DNA from: Chromera velia
Lineage: Eukaryota > Sar > Chromeraceae
Reading direction: 5' to 3'
DNA length: 64,000 nucleotides
NCBI GenBank assembly: GCA_018398765.1
Contig: JAHBMJ010005723.1
Coordinates: 1 to 64,000, forward strand
The position numbers and the translations under genes were made by a program. The notes under the pieces were generated by a model, which was not told where the DNA came from, made no database searches, and worked only from the letters and a program-made list of their open reading frames with translations. Below, piece by piece: positions 23,699 to 35,700 of this stretch; the first letter of the stretch is position 1; each line of letters starts with the position of its first letter.

Positions 23699-25157
23699 AA
23701 TTCCAGTGACAAATGGCAACCCGCACTCATTCTTCGGAGGTGATACGGGGATTCCCCCGGGTGCTCTTTTCTACTGTGGAAGAGCGAATCGTCCCTGCAG
23801 GTACATACACATGTATGTATATCTTTATCGATGTGTCTTCTCAATCGTCACGTTCACATGCCCAATTGGCTCGTGGCACCTTAGAGCAAGGTCCGTACTT
23901 TCACGCGTTTTTCAAATTTTCTCTGTGCAACTGTTTTTCTGCTCTGTGCAGGTGCAGAAAATGCCCCCATGACACCTGCGGACCTAAGGAAGGGTGCCCG
24001 TGCAAGGCTTGCTTGACGTTGATGGGATTCCGACTCAACCGTGCAGGCGTTGTCTGCAAACCGGGTGAGTGAGTAATCAGAGTTGATGAAGATGTCTTTA
24101 TGGTGTGGGGACTTCCACATCTGGTTTCTCCTGGAGTAGCTCGGTTGCTCTGTGTGTGGAGGGTGGGAGGGGGGCATTTGTAATGGTGGACAAGTAGACG
24201 AATGAGTTTTTGAGGGAGAGACTGAGTATAAGTGAGACAGTTGCTATGCGAAAGCGTTCAAATGCGTCTGACTGCGCTGTCGATGTGCATCGGCGAGCCA
24301 TTGAGAGGATACTTAAAAACACCCCCGCTCAATTTTGCCACACAGCTAATGTGCACACTGAATGCAGGAGGCCGAAAGGGTGATGGCGGTGACCAAAAGG
24401 TGAAGCCCCACCGGCTCTTCTATTGCGGGCGCACAATGGGACAGTGCAGGTGTGGAGAGTGCGACGGGCGGTGCGGGCCCGCAGACGGGTGTCCGTGCAG
24501 CGACTGCCTGGCTGTGTTAGACATGTCCAAAATGCCACAGAAGGACCCCTTCGCCCACGGTATGCCGGGGCCCCCTGGCCCTGACAGGCACCCTCAAGCC
24601 TTTGACGGCCGCATCTCTCCACAAGCAATCCCGCCCCCCCACCGTCAGAGAGAGAAAGCCCCGGAGGGCCCGCCAATGGAGCCTGTCTCGTCTCCGATAA
24701 AAGAGGCACCGCGGGTGAATGCGGAAGGCGTGGAGGCATGGAGAGGGAAGAGCCACGGACCGGGAGGGGACACGGGACTGCCGGCATCTCAACTTTTCTA
24801 CTGTGGGAGATGGATGGATGAGTGTGGCTGCGGGGAGTGCCGAGGTCAGTGCACCTCTGCGATGTTCTCTCTCTCTCTCTCTCTCTCTCTGTCTCCCTCT
24901 CTGTGTGTGTGTGTGTGGGTGGCAGCCTCTCTCCGGTCTGTTGCCCTTCCATCTTTTTTCTGCTTTCTGCCCTGTGTCCCTATGCGCACTTGTCTGCATG
25001 TGTCCGCCAACCTGTCTGTAAACTGAATCTTCTTTCTGAATACAGAGCTCGTCAGCCACTTCAGTTTCAGGAACTCACATGCACAGACGAGTGTAGAGTC
25101 TAGACTGTCTCTAGCTCACGGTCGTCAGGCTGCACGACCTCGTCGCACGAGTGCGTA

Positions 25158-25198
<41 letters not shown>

Positions 25199-26037
25199 GT
25201 CAGTGTGGCCCTGCGAGCGGGTGCCCCTGCAGCGACTGCCTCATGCTGATCGGCCCGAAGGCTGCTGAAATTCTGGCGGGGCGCCGTGCGAGGGCAACTC
25301 GGAAGCGCTCGACGAGGGTGTGGGAGGTGGGGGCTGCCCTGTGCTCTGGTGGCGTACCCAGGGCGCGCACGCCTTCTCCCAACAGACAGCGGCAGGTCGA
25401 AAAAATGTTTGACAGCCTGCCGAACTACTATCAGGGGGGAGGGGACACTCCCGCCGCCAGAGCGGGAGCTGGGCCCGCTCCGTCTTTCCCCACACCCAAA
25501 GCAGTCTCGGCCCCAAAGCAAACGCCAGACCTATCGTGGCGATGGAATGCAGAACCCCCTTCTCCTCCTCCCCCCCCCAGTGTTTATCACCACCAGGGAG
25601 GAGCTGAGACGCCGAAAGGTGCTGCCATTGGCAAGCAGCCCTCCCCCCACCTTCCACCCCCACCTGCAAAGACGAATGCCGGTAAGTCTGACCCCTCCCG
25701 GAGTCACCGGCGGTCGGTTACTTGGGGGGGTGGTAACGGGGTGGGAGGTCCTTCGGGTGTTTCTTCTTCGGGCGGGAAGGGCGACAAGGGAAAGGGCAAT
25801 GTGGATGAGTATGAGTCCCTGTTGGCGAGTGTCGTTCTGGAGGGTGGGAGCAGAAAGCGGAAAAAGAAATTTGTGACGTCGGAGGAGGCACAGAGACTTG
25901 AGAACTCGCGGAAGAAGAAGGGGATCTCGGAACAGCTGCACTGGGTCATGCTGGAGATGCTGGGCGTCAGCCCGACCGAGTATGAGCAAATGTGCTCAGT
26001 CGGCAGGCGAATGGAAAAGCTTTCTGGAAAGGCTTAA
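23699..26037 (+). CDS. Protein with three copies of a Cys-rich (probably zinc-binding) motif, 5' partial
   Basis: Four exons fit in phase: 23699-23800, 23952-24064, 24368-24844, 25199-26037 (TAA), about 510 residues. Three units share L-F-Y-C-G-R-x5-C-x-C-x2-C-x3-C-G-P-x2-G-C-P-C-x2-C, with 8 invariant Cys each. Unit 1 spans exons 1-2, unit 2 lies in exon 3, and unit 3 spans exons 3-4. In units 1 and 3 the motif is cut by an intron. Eight cysteines per unit suits two zinc ions, but metal binding is inferred. Between and after the units the chain is proline- and glycine-rich. The C-terminus has a basic patch (GGSRKRKKKF), a candidate nuclear signal, and a helical end (ISEQLHWVMLEMLGVSPTEY). 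I do not recognise the family. The true start is not visible. Confidence 0.75.
25155..25196. repeat. (TG)n microsatellite beside an acceptor
   Basis: TG run ending in the GTGCAG acceptor of the last exon of the cysteine-motif gene. Confidence 0.9.
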
Positions 26038-28139
26038 TTGACTAGAGACAGGATCATGGAAAAGCCGTCGGGAAAGGGGCGCTTGAACAATTTTGGAAAT
26101 ATTCCGATGTCTGCAGATGTCTGCAAGTGACATGAATCACGCCGAGAATCACGTGACAGCCTGAGTGACCCTTTGAAGAGAAAGGGACACTGCCAGTAGC
26201 CTGTGCAATAGCATTCGTGATTCGTGCTCATAATTCTGATTCACTTCAAATCAGATCCACACCGCGACTCGCAGCAGCAGCCTGCAGGGTCTGAGGCGGC
26301 CTAGCTGAAGAGATCTGAAGAGGACGCTTGATAGGTTTCAAAAAGGAGGGACGCCTGGTCTGCGGCCAGGAAAGACGTTGAAAAGTAGATCGAAAATAAC
26401 GCTAAATTGTACTATAGATCCCAAGCAGTGACAAACACATACAAACCTGCACAGATTGTACTCAAATTTAAAGTTGATCATTGAATTAAAAACAATAAAA
26501 CATTTGATTGAACGCTGTTGGTATATTAAAGTTAGCTTATAATTAAACCTCAATTGTAGGCCAGGCAATTCCAAACCGGCTATATAACTCTATGTGAACT
26601 TATACTGATCCACTTTCTTGCTTCTAGTTGTAATACACATAATAAGCCTCAAATGAGGTCTCATTCGAAATTTAACTTGGAAATTAAACAAAAATATTTA
26701 GATCATTAATTAAAGCTTTAATTCTAGCTAGAATTCTAAGTATAATCTAGGATATAACTAGGGATATAATTAATTGAACTGAAGGCTGTTATAGAAATAA
26801 AACAAGCAGCTGCCCTGAGTTGCCATCATACAAGTGCATGCAAGTATGAGGTCGCATGAGAGAGAGAGCTAGCAGCGAGAACAGTAACCAGGACAGAAGG
26901 AAGAGATGAAAGACGTATAGGCCAGACGCTAGGAATAAACTTTAAGTCAATGCGCCCCCCATGCAAGCGCTACAAGCCTAGAAAGAGGCCACGTAATAAT
27001 TGTGGAATGATGATCCATGCCGGCAAATAGCTTAGCATATATAATAATGATGATAATATATACATATTACTGCCAATTTACTGGAATCACAATTGAAGCA
27101 CTGCATAAACGCTATCACCAATGAGGATAACCCAGAGTATAGATTCATGGAGGGGGGACAAATCAGGAAGTCTGACGTCGCTGGGTCTAGGATTTAACCC
27201 CTACTCGTCATCATCACTAGCATTATCATCATCATCACCATTATATCATCATTGCACCTCAGCCTATAATTAATTAGATATCTACTAGCTTGAGAGCATC
27301 TATAGTTCGAGCTACTAGTACAGTTCGACAAGCTATAGTTGATATATACACATATACTAGCAATATAAAAAGTTAGAAAAAAATCCGAGTCAGGATTATT
27401 CAGGATTCTAAACTTTAAGTTGGAAGCTTCACTATAAATTTGGAATCGCAAAAGATTACATTGATTAGAAGTTCTAAAACAAAGAAAAATATGTTACTTA
27501 ATTCAAGTTATTATCATATAATTAAAATTCTGTACAAGCATGTGTGAGAAAACAACATGCCAGTGCCACCTCTGTCTATTTGCCTCCGTAGTTTTTTAAT
27601 TGGGTTGATTCTTTTCCTCCAACACTGAAACCTTTTAAAGTTTTTTTCATTTACCTTCTTTCTCCCACTTCCTAAGAAAAGAGGCACAGAGAAAGCGAAC
27701 ACAGCAAGGCAAGGCAACGCGTTTTGTCGCTGTGCGTCTGTTCGCTGTTTTCCCACCCGTCTTCGCACGCAATGCTGTACGACGCTCCCTTCATGAAATT
27801 TGCAGGGGGTTTACGGCCACCATATCGAGCTGCAGTTTGAGGCTGGCTCGACTGCACTGCACTGTACCGATGGAATCTCTATTAAAGTTTCTTCTCCTCA
27901 GGAGTCGAAGATGCAGTTCAAACTTCAAATTTCATTAATTGGGCCGGTGTGATTCCCTCCCCGAAGAGTTCTTCACCGGCTCGATCCGCTTTATGTGACG
28001 GCAGCGCCCGCTCTCTGATCGTTTGAGGTTCAAACACAGACTGACGCCTCTATGCTTGAGGGCCTGCACTCCACTCCACTCCCTTTGATGCCCCGAACCC
28101 TTCCCCATTCCTTCCTTTTTTGCTACCCCTTTAAAGCTG
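26038..28139. other. Mostly AT-rich spacer
   Basis: 26390-27560 is AT-rich with trinucleotide ATC/ATG runs near 27205-27255. Short frames around 27514-27938 have no recognisable content. The 3' ends of the flanking genes face each other here. Confidence 0.6.
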
Positions 28140-28310
28140 CTAGGGCTGTGGCGGCGGGCGAACGGGGGGAGCGGGGGCCTTCAGGGCGGCTGCAATCTGC
28201 TCCAACTGCCCCATCACCTCCCCGTACCGCTCCTCCACATCCCCCGCGCCCTCCTCTTCCTCTCCCTCCGCAGTACCACCCGCTTTTTCGGCTGCCGTCT
28301 CGCCGCGCAG
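28140..28310 (-). CDS. Small acidic coiled-coil-like exon, gene unresolved
   Basis: Open frame after an acceptor-like GATGCAG, ending at a stop at 28140. It encodes a glutamate-rich part (GTAEGEEEEGAGDVEERYG), a helical part (EVMGQLEQIAAALK) and a proline-rich end. It has coding character but no ATG that is clearly the start. It could be the last exon of a small gene, or an alternative 3' exon of the large receptor gene upstream. Confidence 0.3.
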   Translation of the reverse strand: MRGETAAEKAGGTAEGEEEEGAGDVEERYGEVMGQLEQIAAALKAPAPPVRPPPQP

Positions 28311-28920
28311 CTGCATCGCATCCATAAGTGGCAGGGGAGGGGCGGAAGCAAGAGTAAGCAACCGTTAATCCATGAGTCACTTTGGTTGAGAGTCCTTCAA
28401 AAATTAGATGAACGGAATCATAAGAATGGCTTCCCTCAAACAGGAAACTTCAAGAGAGGCGCATGCGCCAGCGATTTTTTTTTTCTGCAGTTGTTTTTCT
28501 TATTCATGATCTACTTCTCCTAATTGTTCTCATGCCTGGTTGTGAAAGAACTGCATGTGAAGGGAATCATGCACGGGTTTGACGGCGGCCACACGAATGA
28601 AGAGGATCGAGTTGATGGGATTTTTCTCTCAAAGCAGGACAGAACTTGAGATCATACTTGCACGAGAGAATCACACATGCGTACAAGGGGTCTGTGTCAT
28701 CTCTCCGAATGGGACTCCTGAGACTAGACACAAAAAAAAGGATTTGGCGAAGACTTACGATAGGAAATAGGAACAAGTGAATATCGGGTAAACAGACATT
28801 CAGCACGCCAGAAGAAAATTAAGAAGAGCCAGAAGAAGAGCTCAAGATATAGCACCGAATGCGACATTGCAAAATCGCGGACAATTAAGAAAACAACTAA
28901 GCGAAGTCACAGAACTGTCT
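28311..28920. other. Spacer downstream of the receptor gene
   Basis: Presumed 3' UTR and terminator region of the minus-strand receptor gene. No gene seen. Confidence 0.5.
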
Positions 28921-29607
28921 TCACGAAAAGAGATCCCCGACCTCCTGATCGTCCGCATTCTGGTTTTCCCGTCGGAATTGTTCCCTTTCCCATGCTGTCT
29001 CCTGCCTGCTCATGCCCTGTGCATTCATTTCGCTCCTCTCCAACACCCCTCCACCTTCTGACTCAGCCACTCTGCTCTCCTCTGCTGCCCACGCATTTCC
29101 AGGCTGCTGATTAGTTCCTGAAGCCAGACGGCGCCCCTCCTCCATCTCTGTCTCAAAATCCGGTTGTGCACTTCTCTGTCTATCCGGCGAGGCTGGCCGC
29201 ACTTCCACGAGCGTTGACGGTTGCCCTCTCCCCCTTCCCCGTCTCCAGGGCCAGCGTCTCCCTCCACGGCCTCCTGTGCGGACAGAGGAAGCCGAAGACG
29301 CCTTGTCTTGACGACACCTGGTGCAGCAGAGAAACTGTTGACACCGTTCTCCGCACTCCTTCTCTCGCGCGGCTCTTTTCACCTTTCTTTGCCGGAACAT
29401 TTCGGCTTCTTCTGGAGACCCCGGCATGACACCGGTCAGTCTCCAGATACGCAGTCCCGCTCGTCTCTTCGAACAGCAGCACCAGGAGTGACGCTCCGAC
29501 TGCTTGTCAAATCCCGGACAGCAGCACACGCGACGCAGGCACCAGTGCCGTAAGTAAGCCCCCCGTATAAGTGCCCAAATTGAAAAGTCAAAGCGCCATT
29601 TGCGTGT
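28921..29607 (-). other. Cytosolic C-terminal tail of the receptor (last exon)
   Basis: Acceptor CCTTCCAG at 29608 joins in phase 0 to SFPK of the previous exon. The tail opens with [20 protein letters not shown] and then clustered cysteines ([20 protein letters not shown]) among arginines, which could be palmitoylated. It ends QEVGDLFS. There is no room for further membrane segments. Confidence 0.7.
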
Positions 29608-29672
29608 CTGGAAGGCAGATTGACGGACAGAGACAAAAGCAACTGGGGATCATTTGCAGCCATACGGTGGAG

Positions 29673-29716
<44 letters not shown>

Positions 29717-32700
29717 TGTGTGTCGATCTGCCTCGGATTCTCTCTATCCTTTCCAACATGTGAAGACTCCTTTCTCTGTCTGCAGGCTTCCACTTCCCTC
29801 TCAGTTCTGTGTGCTTTCACGAGACCACGGACTTGAGAATACGTACAGACATGACCGAGAAAAAACACAGAAAGGCTCAATGAAGACGCATCACCAATAC
29901 TTGAGGAGGAGAAAAACAGCTTATCAAGACAACAAAAACTTGTGAGAAATTTTCCCATGCACGCACAAAAGGGGTCGGCTGAGTGAATTCATCCCATGGG
30001 CGTGCGCACCTTCGGGAATGAGTAGGCCACGATGCGCATGACAACGAAGAGTAGAGGCTCCCAGATGACCAGCTGGAATCCTAGGGACAGAAGCGCAGTC
30101 GCCCAAAGAAGACGAGGTACACCGGCAGAAGCTGGATCAGGTCTCCCGTCGGATGCGTAGGGGTAGCCACTCCGTCGGATCTGCGTTTATTTTCATACAG
30201 TATGTATAAACGCATGTATGAAAATAAACGGATGCGTTGGGGTAGCCACTCGTCGGATCTGCATCCATGCACTCTTTCGTTCGTTTGGGCCCACCATTCG
30301 ATTGAATGAAGAGTTTCGGCATTCTGGATGCGGATCGCGCGCCTCGCACGAGCCTTTCGTTGACAATTTGGGCTCGCCAGAGAATAAGGAAACGGTCGAA
30401 AAGTGGTCCAGAAAAATGGAATCCGTTAAAGAGAAAGAGCATCGAAAATACTTTCTTTCTTTCTTCCTTCCTTCCTTCCTTCCCATCGTGGATTGAGAAA
30501 GCGAAAGAATCGAAAGGGGGCCACTTTTCAAGGACGGACGGACCCACCTACCGGTGTTCTCTGGTCCTTCTCTACCAGGAGACCATAGCGTTCGATCGAA
30601 TACCTGCATGCAGCCAGTCTCCATGTCCATGAGCAATTTGAAAGACACTCATACACACACATACACAAACATGCACAAGCACACGAACTCAACACAAAAG
30701 AGGAAAGCACAAGCAGCAGCAACAGCATAGAGGATGCAGCAGGGTGAGGAGAGGGCAGATGAATGAAAAGCGACGTAGCAAGCAAATTCGGTAGGAGATG
30801 AAAGACTTGCATGGAGAAGTGACGAAAGGGAGAAGGAAGACAAGAAGGTAGAGCCACAGAAAAGGGAGTACAAATTGACATGGTGGCATTTATTCTTGTG
30901 AGTCGGACTGACACCTTTCAACCATTCGAGAACTTTTCGATTCCTGTTTGACCTTCGAACAAATTGGTGTATGGGGTGCACATTTCCTTCTTCACTTCCA
31001 CCTAGACGCACTGACTCACTGACTGCCTGACTCACTGACTGCCCGACTGAAGGTATCGCCAACCACTGCACTGACTGACTGTATGTCTGAGTACGTAGCG
31101 TCTGATGGCCAAACGAACGCGATCTTCATCCAGGGGTTGAACACGGAGGTGGCAAAGAAGGAGAACCCGAAGACTCCAAGGAAGATCGCCCCTGTTAGAA
31201 CCCAAAAGAACCCGAGAGCAAGTTCCCGAGCCCTCACATGGCTCTTTGCGGAAAGAGGAACGAGGAACAGACGAATGTACTCGTCCTCCTTTTCCTCAGG
31301 AGTCAAGTGAAGTGCCCGGGACATTTCGTCAAAAGGAAGGGGCAGCCAGAAACCAAAAAATACCAAAATTTTGGAAACAAAAGTTGCAGCGGCAGCTGCC
31401 CACAGGATCAGAATGATGTCCCTCCCAGACCACTCCCCTTCTTCCATCGGGCACTGAAATCGATATGTGTCACTCCGACACGGGTCACTTTGTGCGACTT
31501 CAATGCGGGAGGACATGACCGCGTCGTGTTTATTAAATTCGTTTTCTGAGTCATACGGAAAGTAGAGGAGAGCTGCCACGCCCATATGTAGCCAGACGAG
31601 CCACCAAAAGAAAGCTGTCTTGTTCATTCGTGTCCAGGGGTAAGCGACGGAGTCGTTGAAGAGACAAGCGACTGAGTGGAATTCCTTCAACAACCATCGG
31701 AACAATGAAGGATCCCACCAACGAGGAGGGCACACAAACAGACAGCAGAGCGTGTCCTCATGTCGCTGTTTTTCCTCCCTCTCTTCCTTTATCTCTTTCA
31801 CTGCTGCCAAAATTTCTTTTTGTGTCAGCATTTGAGCGTCCCCCACTGAACCTCTTCTTCGTACACCCCAACCTTGCAAGACTTCTTGAAGCGCTAGAGA
31901 CTCCGCCCCTCCGTGCGAAGCCAGCCACGCCTCTTCGTCGACCTCCTCCGGTACCTCGTCTCCCTCATCTCCAGGAACAAGCCCCCCCGTATGCCCATGC
32001 GCAGGCAGGGGCTCCTGCTGAGTCACTCCAGGGGTCCATATGCCCTCGAGTTCCTCAGGGGGGACGTCGACCACAGAGGCGTGCCTGCTTCGGTTGAACT
32101 GCAAATCCTCTGGTGGCGCGTCTGGCCCGGTTCTGTTGGAGCCGTGTGCAGCAGAACTTGACGTGTGTCCCCACTCATCCCCAGCAGTAGCAGCAGCCGC
32201 CCTGCTGCCGTGGTCGACTACACCCTCTTCCCTTCTCTCGGGGGGCTGCTTCAGAAGTATGTGGTCAGTGGTCGCACCAGGAGATCGGTTCTCTTCTTTG
32301 GCTTCCATTGGACTGCTCCTGCTCTTGTTCTCTGCGCCTGTAGCGATTGCTTGCGGGTTGAGTGTGAAAGTTGAGCCTGGACTCTGTCTTTGTGCATCAA
32401 GGACCTCGGGACCTTCCAAGCGGGTGCTGGGTTTTTCTCGAGTGGACCGCGGAGGCGTATGTTCTTTTTTGATCGCTTGGGCTTCTTTTTTGGCATCAGC
32501 AGACTGAGCCCTGAGGGAGTCTACCAATAAAAAAGCAGGGCCTGTCAGGTCTTCTGTAGTCTCTGTGACAGAACCTGGAGCAAACGTAGGTTGTTCTTCT
32601 ATTAATCTAGCAGTGTCTTCTCGTTCAGAAGATGAACTGACAGCCTTTTTGGAACTTCTTGCCTGCAGAGGCGGTAATCGGAGCTTGTAGGGTGCCTTGC

Positions 32701-35700
32701 GTACTTGGGTTGCCCTAGTAAGCAAAGATGACGATGGTGTTCGATGGTGCGATGGGGTGTCCCCCTGGCTGTCCTCATTGTCTTTCGACTCCACACAAGG
32801 TGAAGTGACGGGACAAGTGTTGGAAGGGACGGGAGGGAGACAGCCCTCAGCAAACACTCCGTCCTCTTCTTCATACGCCGGCTGATAGGCAGTGCTGAAG
32901 ACGGCAGTGTCTCCGTAGGGTCCTTGTGGCTCAGGCCACTCATTTTGAGGAGGCGCAGGGGGCATCCCAAACCCTCCTCCGGCCGCATTGAAACTGCCGT
33001 CAAGAGGAAGGCCCCCGTCTACGGCTTGTCTTTCAGATTGTGCAAGCTCCCCAGCAGGAGGGGCCTCGAGGTCGTCTGCGTCTTCCTCTGGAAGTCCGGG
33101 GAGGGCAAACTCGTCGGGGAACGCGGGTATGTCGTCCCGACCCGCATACCCATACCCCCCCTCGGGTGCCGGTGCGCGCTCAGGAGGGGCTGCGGGACGT
33201 AGAGCAGGGGCCCCATCCTGCAGAAATACATGCAGCCGGGAAGTGTTCATTCCTGCATGTGCACGCAGCGCACCATTGTTGTTCTTGAGGTGGACAAAGA
33301 ATTGCATGTTCGAAGAGTCATTTGAAGGACGGTTTGAGGCCTATTCAGTCGATGTCTGTCTGATTGTCTGCCTGCCTGTGTGCCTCTCTGACTGTGATCA
33401 ATTTGACCACCCTGACTGACCGTGTGGCCGTACAACTTCCCGTCTGCTCTCCACTTCTCGTCTGAGTCGAGTTTGTCCAACTCCTTCAGAGCCCGCATGG
33501 CCACGCCAATCTCCCTCTCGTCTCTCTCCAGAAGTTCAAGGAACGCGCGCTTCCGCCGCAAGCGCTCGGTTTCCCAGGCTCCCATTAGAGAGAACACGCA
33601 GAAGAGAATCAGAACTGAAAGCAGGCAGGCAGGCAGGCAGGCAGGCAACATAAATTTTCACACACAGCACATCATCGCCTGGAGGAGCATGAATGATGTG
33701 CTGACTTGTGCATGCACATCACATCACTGGACAGCCCACACCCTACACTTGTGCATGCACATCACATCATTGGACAGCTTACACCCTCCTTACCACACTG
33801 AGGAGCACTCATGGGCCCGAGGAAGTCTGAGCGAGAATGAGCTGCACAAAATACTGCTTGTTTTTGCTTCATGCGCCCGTCTGCATGGTGTATTGCTACC
33901 TACCCGCGCAGATGTACAAGCCAATGGCGTTGTAGGCATCCAGTCTGAGACCCCACCAGACGAGCTCGCGTCTTCGTGATGGGACAACAGGGGCGTCAGT
34001 CGAGACCGCCGCCTTGCTTACCCCGATTGCGACACCCATCGGAGTACCCACACACCTGCAGACGGAATCAAAAAAAGTTATTTTGCAGAAACCATACGGC
34101 GACAAATCTAGTGAATTGATTCGGAGTTACAGCGAACCCATCACTTAACCCAGATAATACCCAGCCGAACGAACACAAAACCAGCAAAGGCTGCGGCACT
34201 TATATGTGGCTCACTGTCTGCATGCAGACATGCTGACGCACCTGCAAGAGACGAAGTAAGCAGACTCTGCCGACTCCGCGTTGCCCTCCTCCGGGATGTA
34301 CGTGTCTGCCTGGAGGGTCTGGTAGATTCCGCACTGGGAGGCGTCCCCCTGGTCGAAGCGTCGGCGGAAGGGCGAAAAGCGAAGACAGGTAAAGGACGAC
34401 GTCACAGCCCACGCGGTGTAGGGACATGAGCTGTTAACGTTGTTCTTCGCAGTCGCGTCAAGCCCGGCCTCTGCAGCGACAATGAATACAGGGATCACAA
34501 AAGCAAGTCAATGCTTTCTTTTTCTGGGTTTACCTGGCTTTGTGTGTCTCCACAAGTCTGTATCTAGATTCACTCGGCATTCTCTTTACTGACCTGCAGC
34601 AGCAGTGGTAGAATTTGAGAAGCAAGTTCGGAGTCGGAGTCTCCATATTGAAATCGCTTGCTCGCTTCTCCCATCGTAGTTTTGGGTCGGTGAGTGGAGA
34701 CCGGAGAGGAGGGCGAGACGCTGTGCGTTTGACAGAGTGTCCGGGTAAACGGCCATTCCCGCCACGGCAGACGCGAACCCGTACGCTTGGGAAGCCCACT
34801 CATACCTGCATACACGCACGTATAAAATCAAGTACTGGCTTCATCTTTTTTTAATTTCTCTCTATCATGCTCACGTCAGGTGTACGGGGAGGGGGGAGTA
34901 ATGAAAACTGTGACCAGTCAAGTCGCGTTGGCCTGAAAGCTAACTGAATATGTGCCCGATTCAAATGTTCGAACTTGCTGCGGCATTGATTCCTTCTTTT
35001 TTCCTGTGACTGTATTTTCGTGCGCTCGGATAGGTCGGGAGACTTTCATCGCTGCATGGAAGTCTGTCTGCTTTCTCGAAGTTTGTTGAGAAGTTTCATA
35101 TCTATTCGGACTGGTCCCTCTTAGCCGAAGTCGACTAATTTACTTACGCAGAGACGAAGAAATTTTTTGATTACGCGTTGCCGAATACTTCCTGGATTTT
35201 GGTTATAAACTTGACTTCTACTCAATCAAAACTGCTCTTCTATCGCTCGAAAACCGACCTGTATGCTTCAGGAGATGCCTCCCACATGCTGAATCCCGCT
35301 CCAGAGTCTGCATAGGTCGACGAGGTTGTCCAGATACCGGAGTTGTGACTCTCCCACAAAACTGAACTTCCGGATCCTCTGATTGTTGTCGCAAACTCGG
35401 TCTCGTTTGTTCCGATGGAAGACATCGGGAGGGTCACGTTGAAGCTCAGAGTTGGAGCGAAACCTGCACTGCCCACCATTCCATCTCCCATCAAGGTCGA
35501 GGGCGCTGTGTACCCTGTGGTGGCTCCCTGCATGAAGGGCTCTCCTCTGGACAGGAACATCTTTGCCAGGAGGTCGGAAGTCCTCACGAGAACAGATTTG
35601 GTCACCTGGCTGGAGCTGGTGTCCGTGGCTGCCGAGGGATCATATTGGAGAGCTGATGATGTCAGACGCCGTCTCGTATCAAATGTGATAGAGCCGCTGT

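Noticed and set aside
29989-29991. TGA taken as the end of the receptor gene after RTPMG
   Set aside because: A GTGCGC donor lies just before it, and the acceptor at 29608 continues in phase into a 228-residue tail with clear coding character, so the TGA is intronic.
32040-33419. Plus-strand open frames opposite the receptor's TM1-TM2 loop
   Set aside because: Shadows of the minus-strand exon 33217-31072, which carries the membrane segments and fits in phase.
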